This document shows positions 1 through 7,580 of a stretch of 64,000 nucleotides of DNA, piece by piece. Within the stretch, counting starts at the first letter, position 1; each line of letters begins with the position of its first letter. The DNA is taken from positions 1,116,001 to 1,180,000 of the forward strand of contig NZ_JBKINJ010000001.1 of assembly GCF_046602855.1 (NCBI RefSeq). The letters run 5' to 3'. The position numbers and the translations under genes were made by a program. The notes below the pieces were generated by a model. The model was not told where the DNA came from and did no database searches. It saw only the letters and a list, made by a program, of their open reading frames with translations. The stretch comes from Gracilimonas sp046602855 (GTDB lineage: Bacteria; Bacteroidota; Rhodothermia; Balneolales; Balneolaceae).

Positions 1-1098
1 ATTTATTTTACCGGTGGCGGTCGTGACGGCGATAATCCATACTACCATTACTTGTATCGCATAAATTTTGATGGAACCGGCATGGAACTCCTGACGCCTG
101 AAAATGCCCATCACCAGATCAGCCTGTCACATTCAGGTGAGTACTTTGTGGATACCTATTCCACCCCAGACACTCCTCCTATCTCAGTTTTAAGAACTAT
201 GGATGGAAAGATTGTGGTGGAGCTTGCAACAGCTGATATCAGTGACCTTCAGGCCGCAGGATGGGTAGCTCCTGAACCTTTTATGGTTCAAGCCCGTGAC
301 AATGAAACTGAACTATACGGACTGATGTATAAACCATCTAATTTTAATTCCTCCAGATCCTATCCGGTATTGAATTACCTGTATCCGGGACCTCAATCGG
401 GCAGTGTGGGAAGCCGTGCATTCCGTGCCTCCCGCTCCGACAAGCAGGCCCTGGCCGAGTTGGGCTTTGTGGTGGTTGAGGTGGATGCTCAAGGTACTCC
501 CGGGCGATCCAAAGCCTTCCACGACTTTTACTACGGCAATATGGGTGATAACGGAATTCCGGATCAGATCGCTATGATACGGGAGTTAGGTACACGCCAT
601 TCCTGGATGGATACTTCTCGAGTGGGAATATTCGGACATTCCGGAGGTGGTTTCGCCTCAACTCGTGCCATCCTAGCGTATCCTGATTTTTATGATGTAG
701 CTGTATCAGGGGCCGGAAACCATGACAACCGAAACTATGCCGATCCATGGGGTGAAAAGTGGCAGGGTTTACTTAAAGGAATGAATAACGATGGCGTAAC
801 GGATGATCAATCAACTAACTATGATAATCAGGCTAACCAGTTACTGGCTGACAACCTGAAGGGAAAACTATTGCTGACGCACGGTACTCTCGACAGCAAT
901 GTACCTCCCTATAACACTCTGCTGGTCGTAAATGCCCTCATCGAGGCCAATAAAGATTTCGACATGATCATGTTCCCGAACCGCGGTCACGGCTACTACA
1001 GCGAAGACTACATGATGCGCAAGCGATGGGGTTACTTTGTGAAACACCTGAAGAACGTGAATCCGCCAAAGGAGTTTGAGTTCGGAAAGCAGGAATAG
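1..1098 (+). CDS. S9 family (DPP IV-like) serine peptidase, 3' part
   Basis: The reading frame is open to the left edge of the window, so the N-terminal part of the gene is missing; 365 codons are visible. The first ~100 residues look like the last blades of the DPP IV N-terminal propeller. The rest is an alpha/beta-hydrolase peptidase domain with the nucleophile in GHSGGG (Ser at visible residue 214), Asp at about 298 in GTLDSNVPP and His at about 330 in NRGHGY. The family cleaves dipeptides, often after proline, in the periplasm or at the cell surface. No terminator is obvious downstream. The family call is firm; the substrate is unknown. Confidence 0.9.
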   Translation: MYFTGGGRDGDNPYYHYLYRINFDGTGMELLTPENAHHQISLSHSGEYFVDTYSTPDTPPISVLRTMDGKIVVELATADISDLQAAGWVAPEPFMVQARDNETELYGLMYKPSNFNSSRSYPVLNYLYPGPQSGSVGSRAFRASRSDKQALAELGFVVVEVDAQGTPGRSKAFHDFYYGNMGDNGIPDQIAMIRELGTRHSWMDTSRVGIFGHSGGGFASTRAILAYPDFYDVAVSGAGNHDNRNYADPWGEKWQGLLKGMNNDGVTDDQSTNYDNQANQLLADNLKGKLLLTHGTLDSNVPPYNTLLVVNALIEANKDFDMIMFPNRGHGYYSEDYMMRKRWGYFVKHLKNVNPPKEFEFGKQE

Positions 1099-1444
1099 AT
1101 CTGAGGGTAGTCCATGGAAAGGTAAAAAAGTATATGATCTAACAATAGATCACTGCTTACTAAAACCTGTTCATTAGTTTCCCTTTATAAATTTTCGGAT
1201 TTCCTAATTCCTCTTTTGTAATATGTTCAAGGTTTTTGGGTTTTAATATTATTCGTTTAAAAGCATTAAACCTCTGTTACATCTTAAATTCCATATAATT
1301 ATTCTGGCGAGGTAGTTGTAATTTTAAGGACAAATGTGGGAATATGAATACTCAACAAAAGATCTGGCAGGGGTTTTCATTCAGTGTTTAGGATCTTTTC
1401 ATGTATCTCAACTTGAATATAACTTCGAAATAAACCACACAGTG

Positions 1445-2068
1445 ATGGAGTTCGATAAACAATTTTTATCCTTTTTAAAACCTCAGCTAAGAGAAGAAGT
1501 AATTGAATTGTCTTCAGTCAAAGAATTTTCCAAAGGCACGGAAATTCTAAGGGAAGAACAATATGTAAAAGTGTTGCCTATCGTAATCGAGGGACTGGTT
1601 AAGGTTTACTCCAGATTTAATGAGAAAGAATTACTGCTCTATTACATCGAACCCAGCCAAAGCTGTGTTATGACTTTTTATGCTGCCTTAAAAAATACTC
1701 CAAGCCAAGTTTTTGCAGTAACCGAAGAGGCTTCAAAAATTCTTTTAATTCCGGTTAAATATCTACCGGGATGGCTTAAAGATCACCCGGAATTCAATGA
1801 ATTGTTCTACAATCAATTCAACTTAAGATATACAGAGCTTTTGAACACCATAGGTCATCTTCTGGTAGACAATATGGACAAGAGGCTATATGATCACTTA
1901 AAAAAGAAGTCACTTTTAACAAAAGATAGCACCATTAGAATGAGCCATAGCCAGATTGCGAATGAATTAGGAACAGCCCGCGAAGTGGTTACAAGAGTCT
2001 TAAGCAAGCTTAAAACTGAAGGTAAAGTAGTTCAAAATTCAATTGGTATAAAAATTATTGAAGAGTAG
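1445..2068 (+). CDS. Crp/Fnr family transcriptional regulator
   Basis: Predicted 207-residue regulator with an N-terminal cyclic-nucleotide-binding fold and a C-terminal winged helix; the recognition region MSHSQIANELGTAREVVTRV is typical of the family. I chose the ATG at 1445 because family members start close to the MEFDKQFLSFL-like segment; an in-frame ATG 111 bp upstream would add 37 residues not expected in the family. There is no FNR-type N-terminal cysteine cluster. It precedes a DUF2892 membrane protein by 80 bp, a pairing often seen in redox or oxygen-responsive loci, so it may regulate that gene (inference). Confidence 0.85.
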   Translation: MEFDKQFLSFLKPQLREEVIELSSVKEFSKGTEILREEQYVKVLPIVIEGLVKVYSRFNEKELLLYYIEPSQSCVMTFYAALKNTPSQVFAVTEEASKILLIPVKYLPGWLKDHPEFNELFYNQFNLRYTELLNTIGHLLVDNMDKRLYDHLKKKSLLTKDSTIRMSHSQIANELGTAREVVTRVLSKLKTEGKVVQNSIGIKIIEE

Positions 2069-2148
2069 TGACCCCAGTCACTGATAAGTAATTAATCAGT
2101 TACCATATTAATGCCATATTAATTTATAACACTAAAAAATTTAGAATC

Positions 2149-2361
2149 ATGAAGAAAAATATGGGAACAACAGATCGAGTAATCAGAGTCATAATTGCAG
2201 TAGTAGTAGGTATTTTATACTTCACAGGTACCATTAGTGGTACACTGGGCATAACTTTGTTAGTTTTAGCAGCAGTATTTGTATTAACAAGCCTGATCAG
2301 TTTTTGTCCTCTTTATGCTCCCTTTGGTATCAGAACTTGTCCACTAAAAGAGAATGATTAA
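2149..2361 (+). CDS. DUF2892 (YgaP-like) small membrane protein
   Basis: A 70-residue protein with two membrane helices (about residues 10-30 and 34-52) and the characteristic C-terminal signature FCPLYAPFGIRTC of the DUF2892 inner-membrane family. Many members are fused to or encoded beside rhodanese domains, and a link to sulfur or redox metabolism is suspected, but the function is not settled. It follows a Crp/Fnr regulator in the same direction and could be co-transcribed. A perfect 8-bp stem (2393-2400 with 2411-2418) lies just downstream but lacks a T-run. Confidence 0.85.
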   Translation: MKKNMGTTDRVIRVIIAVVVGILYFTGTISGTLGITLLVLAAVFVLTSLISFCPLYAPFGIRTCPLKEND

Positions 2362-2606
2362 GAGGTTATAAATAACTGCTATTTAAAGTGTGGGAAGGAT
2401 GTTCAAGAGTATCCTTCCGTTACACTCGTTGCAAGAACCCACCTTTGCTACTTTTTTGAACCGGGATTTTCAGGATTACTAATGAATGTTCAGGATTTAG
2501 GTGAACACTATGATCTTGATTTCTACAAGTAGCTCCATCCCTTAGGGCAAGGTTAAAAATGATTCAAATACCTGGCTTTGTTTTAGTGATCTCCTCTAAA
2601 TTATAG

Positions 2607-2702
2607 GTGTCATCCTGAGCGGCTTCGGGTTGAACGGGATTATTATCCATACCGCGAAGGATCTCAAATTCAGACAAGGCTAGCATTCCACAATTTGAGA
2701 TC
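2607..2702. repeat. REP-like palindromic element
   Basis: Begins with GTCATCCTGAGCG and ends its first half with CGAAGGATCTC, which matches a dispersed palindromic repeat motif I recognise from intergenic regions of many bacterial genomes. It is followed by a perfect 11-bp inverted repeat, GATCTCAAATT (2660-2670) and AATTTGAGATC (2692-2702), separated by 21 bp. Recognition is from memory of the motif; only one copy was noticed in this window. Confidence 0.45.
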
Positions 2703-3120
2703 AATGTTTTTGCCAACGTGCAGCCACGTGATTTAACTATCAATTAAAAATCCAAATTTTATCTTTTTAAACACTGTTTACTGCTTACTGTTTACTGATC
2801 ACTGTAAAGACAGCATGTTGTCGAAACAACCAAACAAGATCATCTCTACAAAGACACTACATTATTTAAACGGCCACTGCAGGTACCCCACACCTTCGCC
2901 TAAGCTTATAAATTGACATTACTTCCAAAGATGGTATTTTGGCTGAAATGTTTTCCGGAGTATATGCGAACGGCTAATATGTATGATCTTTCTCAAATCA
3001 AAATATTCGAACCGAAATGGTCTTGATACCAGTTTGAACCATTTTTTACGGTTCATCCTAACGGACTTATTGTTCGAATAATATTATGTTATGTTCTAAA
3101 TTTAAATACAGACTTTTATC

Positions 3121-3333
3121 ATGCTAAAATTTATAAGTGGCCTACTTATTGACTTAAGTTAAATTGGTGGCATAATTTTATTTGTATTAAGCTTTTTCAA
3201 GAATTACAGAAAGCATAGAACCAAGATGTTTGTTGATAGTTTGATATTAATTGCTGTCGGTTTCATCTTCCTAGATTACTCTGTTTTGTCAGAGGCTTAT
3301 CAAAGCGGCTTTAAATCCGGAAGAAATATTTAG
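3121..3333 (+). pseudogene. short membrane-protein-like reading frame with in-frame TAA
   Basis: From the ATG at 3121 a 70-codon frame runs to TAG at 3331, interrupted only by TAA at 3160-3162. Both sides read as protein: a hydrophobic start, then a basic patch (NYRKHRTK), a hydrophobic helix and a polar tail (YQSGFKSGRNI). A shorter intact version could start at ATG 3226. No family recognised. It may be a decayed two-helix protein or chance. Confidence 0.3.
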
Positions 3334-3348
3334 TAAACCCTGTTTAAA

Positions 3349-3441
3349 ACATAACAAGGCGTTTTAAACCGGACTCGTTTAACGTTCGGGGCTTTAATTT
3401 TTAACAACCAGGCTCGCCGTTTAAATGCCGGGTCGTTACCA
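3349..3441 (+). repeat. attC-like site upstream of the methyltransferase
   Basis: Left arm ACATAAC, GGCGTTTTAAACCGG and right arm (as reverse complement) GGTAACGACC, GGCATTTAAACGG pair imperfectly across about 93 bp, the arrangement expected of an integron attC site. The R''-like end ATAAC and R'-like end GTTACC depart from the RYYYAAC/GTTRRRY consensus, so this is either degenerate or a look-alike. It lies directly before the methyltransferase start. Confidence 0.35.
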
Positions 3442-3452
3442 AGAAGGAAAGT

Positions 3453-4085
3453 ATGACTACAAGAAATGAACATTGGAATGGGATCTTCTCCACCACAGCT
3501 GATCCCGAACTTGGCTGGTACGAGAAAAATATCTCACAGACGCTGAAGTTTCTAGAGGAAATTCCACAGTCTGAGTCCGCTACGGTCTTCCTCCCGGGGG
3601 CAGGAACTTCCATGCTTGTCGATGAGCTTTTGGCGAGAGGCTATCAAATCGTTCTGAACGATATCAGCGATAAAGCCCTGAATAAGCTTAGAAAGCGGGT
3701 TGGTACAAGTAAGAATCTAACATGGCTGCAATGCGATATATCCAAACCCTTACCCGAAGGAAGTCCCCCAGCCGATATTTGGATTGATCGTGCTGTACTT
3801 CATTTTTTGCTCGAGGAAAAAGATATTCAGGGGTACTTTATGAACTTACAGTCCGTGATAAAACCAGGCGGATACGCATTACTGGCAGAGTTCTCGACTT
3901 TAGGAGTTCAAAAATGCGCAGGCCTTGAACTCCATCGCTACTCCATAGAAGAAATGACAAGACGCATGGGCTCAGACTTTGAACTAATCAAACACGAAGA
4001 TTATACATATATCAACCCTAGCGGCGATCCACGTCCATATATTTATGCGCTGTACCGAAAGTACAAGCCTAACAAGACGCTATAA
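3453..4085 (+). CDS. class I SAM-dependent methyltransferase, probable gene cassette
   Basis: A 210-residue protein. The start HWNGIFSTTADPELGWYE is a signature of a small methyltransferase family often found in mobile cassettes; motif I is the variant LPGAGTS (about residues 47-53), followed by an acidic strand end (LNDIS) and a motif IV-like segment ADIWIDRAVLHFL. The substrate is unknown; thiopurine methyltransferase-like enzymes are the nearest known group. The gene is flanked on both sides by attC-like palindromes, and the downstream one overlaps its last codons, as in integron cassettes. It stands alone with no operon partner. Confidence 0.8.
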   Translation: MTTRNEHWNGIFSTTADPELGWYEKNISQTLKFLEEIPQSESATVFLPGAGTSMLVDELLARGYQIVLNDISDKALNKLRKRVGTSKNLTWLQCDISKPLPEGSPPADIWIDRAVLHFLLEEKDIQGYFMNLQSVIKPGGYALLAEFSTLGVQKCAGLELHRYSIEEMTRRMGSDFELIKHEDYTYINPSGDPRPYIYALYRKYKPNKTL

Positions 4086-4132
4086 AACGCACGCGGATCT
4101 GCCGGGAGTCAGCAGCTGCTTTGTCGTTGGTT
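4067..4132 (+). repeat. attC-like site overlapping methyltransferase stop
   Basis: Starts with GCCTAAC, a perfect match to the attC R'' consensus RYYYAAC, followed by AAGACGCT. About 66 bp later GCTTTGTCGTTGG supplies the facing arm (reverse complement CCAACGACAAAGC). The R' end GTTGGTT fits GTTRRRY only partly. Size and overlap with the gene end fit an integron cassette site. Confidence 0.4.
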
Positions 4133-4463
4133 TTCGAAGATATTTATTTTAAATGTTTAGCCATGGGTTGACCCATAATCTCCACGGGTTGTCTGGTTTG
4201 TTAGTGTTTGAGATCACCGCTCCCTTCCTAACTTTGTGGGTATCTGATCGATCCTATACAAGTTACACCAACGGTTATTACCTATAACTTACGGTAACTG
4301 GAAATTTGAGGCAGAAACTTTTACTACACACGATGATACTATTTCTTTTGAATTGATTCAGTAAGATATTGAGGTTTTGAGAAGAATAAGTTCAGTATTT
4401 TCTTGAATTATTTTGTTTAATATGACACCTTTTCAAAAGTGGTTCTAATAAATATCCAAAGTT
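4133..4463. other. intergenic region with possible gene remnant
   Basis: No gene is supported. A short open stretch near 4270-4363 reads as a protein-like C-terminus (TYGNWKFEAETF) ending at TAA, but it has no start and is closed upstream by stops; it may be the tail of a lost gene. The end of the region is A/T-rich and probably carries the promoter of the lipoprotein gene. Confidence 0.4.
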
Positions 4464-4979
4464 ATGAGAGTTTCTATCCTACTATTGGCCGTGATCATAT
4501 TTACTATTGCAGGTTGTGTCAGCAGTGCCTCATTAGATCCTGAATCGCCAAAGAATGGTGATATAATACAGGATCAGGAAATTGCATCCCAGATACGATC
4601 GTCCTCCTCTTCAACTATGATCGGAGAAGTTGAATATAGGATCGAATCATACACTTGGAGAGATTTTATGCCGATCGTGGATCCCCCGGTAAGACTGATC
4701 TTAAAAAATACACTGGTTCGAACAGATGGAGATCCTATCAAAAGCTCTATTGAGGTTATGCAACAATACGTGGTCAAGGGAAATGAGATCTGGCGTCCCA
4801 GTGATATGGAATTCCGGCAAGATCAAAGTAATCCTCAGAAACTTGTAATACTTTCACGAGGAGGTCCAACCTGGGAAACCGGTTCAAAGATTACGGTTGG
4901 ACTAAAGATCGTGGATCAGCAGACCGGAGCCTTTCATTGGTTATCAGCAACAGAAGTGGAGATTGTTAGAACGGAATAG
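4464..4979 (+). CDS. hypothetical lipoprotein
   Basis: A 171-residue protein with a lipoprotein signal peptide: hydrophobic stretch after MR and a lipobox ending in IAGC (Cys 17). The mature part contains no cysteine cluster or known motif; it has alternating hydrophobic segments consistent with a beta-sandwich, and the segment IVDPPVRLILKNTLVRTDGD suggests an extended domain. It is expected to be anchored in the outer or inner membrane facing the periplasm. It is a single gene with about 250 bp of A/T-rich DNA on its 3' side. Function unknown. Confidence 0.75.
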   Translation: MRVSILLLAVIIFTIAGCVSSASLDPESPKNGDIIQDQEIASQIRSSSSSTMIGEVEYRIESYTWRDFMPIVDPPVRLILKNTLVRTDGDPIKSSIEVMQQYVVKGNEIWRPSDMEFRQDQSNPQKLVILSRGGPTWETGSKITVGLKIVDQQTGAFHWLSATEVEIVRTE

Positions 4980-5233
4980 AGGAATCTTGCTCTTCGTTAT
5001 GGTCAATTCCAACTTGCTTACTAAATCTTTGAGATTAGATAATCCGCTTCTTAAATAAATTACTGTCGGTAATCTTCTTTACTTACAAAATTAAGCCGGA
5101 TGTAAGACCGCTTTAAATATAAGGATCCCTCATTTGTTTGATTGTAGCCACTTATGCTTTCGGCGGAATTCTGATCGGTTAAAATTCATTTTAATAATGA
5201 AACAGAGAGAATAGAATATGAAAGGAGATCCTC

Positions 5234-5800
5234 ATGAGTAATCAACTAGATGGAAAGAAAGTTGCAATTTTAGCAACCAATGGATTCGAAGAAATTGAAC
5301 TAACCAATCCCAGAGAAGAACTTAATAAAGCTGGTGCAGAAACACATTTGGTCGCTCCCGACTCAGGCCCAATAAAAAGTTGGGATGATGGTAACTGGGG
5401 AGATAATTTTGATGTAGACAAAACATTGGATGAAGTTTCAGCCTCCGACTACGATTCGCTTTTACTGCCTGGCGGCGTTATGAATCCCGATCAATTGCGT
5501 ATGAATAGTGACGCCATTCAGTTTGTAAGAGATTTCTTCAGTGACGGCAAACCCGTTTCTGCCATTTGCCACGGGCCGCAACTATTGATCGAAGCAGATG
5601 TACTGCAGGGTCGTGAACTAACTTCATACCCATCTATAAAAACCGATCTTAAGAATGCCGGTGCAAGATGGGTCGATAATGAGGTAGTTGTAGATCAGGG
5701 ATTGACAACAAGCCGAAGTCCTGAAGATCTGCCGGCCTTTAATGATAAAATGATCGAAGAGATCCGGGAAGGAGTACATAATGAACAAATGACCGCTTGA
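5234..5800 (+). CDS. DJ-1/PfpI family protein (general stress protein 18 type)
   Basis: A 188-residue class I glutamine amidotransferase-like protein. The nucleophile elbow AICHGP puts the reactive Cys at 112 with His 113 beside it, and a conserved Glu lies at about 19-20 in GFEE. Members act as cytosolic deglycases, chaperones or hydratases in stress tolerance. It is preceded by AAAGGAG 8 bp before the ATG, an unusually strong Shine-Dalgarno for this window, which suggests high expression. A terminator follows at 5828. A single-gene transcript is likely. Confidence 0.88.
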   Translation: MSNQLDGKKVAILATNGFEEIELTNPREELNKAGAETHLVAPDSGPIKSWDDGNWGDNFDVDKTLDEVSASDYDSLLLPGGVMNPDQLRMNSDAIQFVRDFFSDGKPVSAICHGPQLLIEADVLQGRELTSYPSIKTDLKNAGARWVDNEVVVDQGLTTSRSPEDLPAFNDKMIEEIREGVHNEQMTA

Positions 5801-5827
5801 CCAAGTCTGAACAGTTTTAATGCAAGA

Positions 5828-5860
5828 AGGCTCCGTTAAATGCGGAGCCTTTTTATTTTT
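5828..5860 (+). terminator. rho-independent terminator
   Basis: Stem AGGCTCCG / CGGAGCCT with a 7-nt loop, followed by TTTTTATTTTT. It ends the PfpI-like gene and lies 5 bp from the stop of the converging symporter gene. Confidence 0.9.
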
Positions 5861-5864
5861 TGAA

Positions 5865-7403
5865 TTAGCTTTCTTGCCCATGGCCTTCACCTGCACTGTC
5901 ACTTTTCTCAATGTTGCTTCCTGCATCGCTCTTCATCAGTCGCTTACGGAAGAACCAGACCAATCCCAGGGCAATACCCCATTGTACGATCACGGTCATC
6001 ACTGAGAACGGACTTAAAGGATTATACCAGGTATCAGGGGCATATTCAGTGGCACTTAAATACATCCACCATCCCAATAAGGTTACAACTTCTACAGGCA
6101 CCACATACTTAATGATGATCTCCCACCATTTGCCAAGTGTAGATGAGCGTTCTTCTGTATTGATAAGCTCATTACGGAATTTAGTGGTTCCATATTTGAT
6201 GACTGCATATGAGATCAAAGCTCCGGAAACCATCAGTCCCACGCCCCAAACAAAATCCTGATTGGCGAAGAAGTCAAGGTTCAGGGCAGATGGCATACCG
6301 AAACCAAATCCAGCGAGACAGATCACAACAGTAGCTCTCTTTCGAACAGCTCCCATATCTACAAAGACCTTAACAGCCAGCTCTATCATGGAGATCAGCG
6401 AACTGAAAGCAGCAAAAGTAAGTCCCAGAAAGAAAAGGATGGCAAAGATCCCACCGCCTCCCATGGTTGCAAATAGCTGAGGCATCCAGATAAAAGTCAG
6501 ACCGGTTGAAGCAGGCCCTGAAGTTTGCATTACTTCAAGGATCTCACCACTCCCCATGGCAGGACTTAAAGTCCCGAATACTGTTGAGAAGATGATGATG
6601 GCCGCAACCAAAGAGACCATGTTATTACCGATACCGGTTTGAAAGGCACTGATGGTTACATCATCACTTTTGCGCATATAAGCAGCGTAAGTGAGAATGA
6701 GTCCCCAGGCAGCACCCGTATCCCAGGCATTTTGTGTCAGGGCTTCCAGCCATATTCCCGGTTTTTTCAGGGTTGACCAATCCGGCGTAAATAGATATTC
6801 AATTCCAAGTCCACTTCCCTCAAGAGAAAGGGCTTTGAACAGGGAGATGACCAAAACCAAAAGAAGAGAAGGTATAAGTATCTTATTAACCTTTTCAATA
6901 GATGAAATACCTTTGAGCACAATGAATCCACCGATACCCATTACCAGTGCATGCCCGGCCAGCGGCCAGTTCGACCCCTGAAATCCCTCCCATATAGCAT
7001 TAGCCTGCTGAAGATCTGCCGGAAGAGCCGTAGTAATGGAAGTGATCAGGTAATACAGGCACCAGCTCGCTACCACACTGTAATAGAACATAATGGCTGT
7101 AGCAACAAACCCTACAAAGCCTCCGAGCCACCCTCTTTTTTCGCCAATGAGTGCCACGAAAGATCCAACAACGCCTTTACGTCCATTACGTCCCATTCCA
7201 TATTCTGCAATAATAAGAGGTATAGACCAAAGCAAAAGAAAACAGATCCAGGCAAATAAAAAGGCCCCGGCTCCTTCCTCCCCACCATTTTGAGCTGCAA
7301 TTCGGGGAAAGCGCCAAATGTTACCGGTTCCGACTGCAATTCCCAATACACTAAGGATCATTCCCATTTTAGTGGAAAATCGTTCTTTAGAAGGTGCTGA
7401 CAT
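5865..7403 (-). CDS. neurotransmitter:sodium symporter (SNF/NSS family)
   Basis: A 512-residue membrane protein of the LeuT fold. The unwound TM1 motif AVGTGNIWRFP (about residues 22-32) forms the sodium and substrate site in this family, and the next segment has the family pattern of glycines and a glutamate. About 11-12 membrane helices are predictable; bacterial members commonly have 11 or 12. They import amino acids with Na+, fitting a marine host. The C-terminal tail (SDAGSNIEKSDSAGEGHGQ) is polar and cytoplasmic. The gene is convergent with the PfpI-like gene and divergent from the DUF2723 gene, with 177 bp between starts. Confidence 0.93.
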   Translation of the reverse strand: MSAPSKERFSTKMGMILSVLGIAVGTGNIWRFPRIAAQNGGEEGAGAFLFAWICFLLLWSIPLIIAEYGMGRNGRKGVVGSFVALIGEKRGWLGGFVGFVATAIMFYYSVVASWCLYYLITSITTALPADLQQANAIWEGFQGSNWPLAGHALVMGIGGFIVLKGISSIEKVNKILIPSLLLVLVISLFKALSLEGSGLGIEYLFTPDWSTLKKPGIWLEALTQNAWDTGAAWGLILTYAAYMRKSDDVTISAFQTGIGNNMVSLVAAIIIFSTVFGTLSPAMGSGEILEVMQTSGPASTGLTFIWMPQLFATMGGGGIFAILFFLGLTFAAFSSLISMIELAVKVFVDMGAVRKRATVVICLAGFGFGMPSALNLDFFANQDFVWGVGLMVSGALISYAVIKYGTTKFRNELINTEERSSTLGKWWEIIIKYVVPVEVVTLLGWWMYLSATEYAPDTWYNPLSPFSVMTVIVQWGIALGLVWFFRKRLMKSDAGSNIEKSDSAGEGHGQES

Positions 7404-7580
7404 AGGAGTTTTATTTTCAGTTACAATACAAAAGGGCTGCCTCTCGTTTTGGCTGCGAGAAGTTTAAAATCTTATGTATCTTATTTTGATTAATATAAGG
7501 CTGTGCTTATCATTGCGAGCCAATCATAAAGTGTATTCAACAATATTCCAAAACCTTTTTTGAGCCGTTAACTTATTTTT

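Larger units (their letters stand above)
2362..3348. other. gene-poor, decayed intergenic stretch
   Basis: About 1 kb without an intact gene. It contains a stem-loop (2393-2418), a palindromic repeat (2607-2702, listed separately), a run of imperfect 7-8 bp repeats of the ACTGTTTACTG type (2773-2804), and a short interrupted reading frame (3121-3333, listed separately). Much of it looks like worn-down repetitive DNA leading up to the methyltransferase cassette. Confidence 0.6.
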
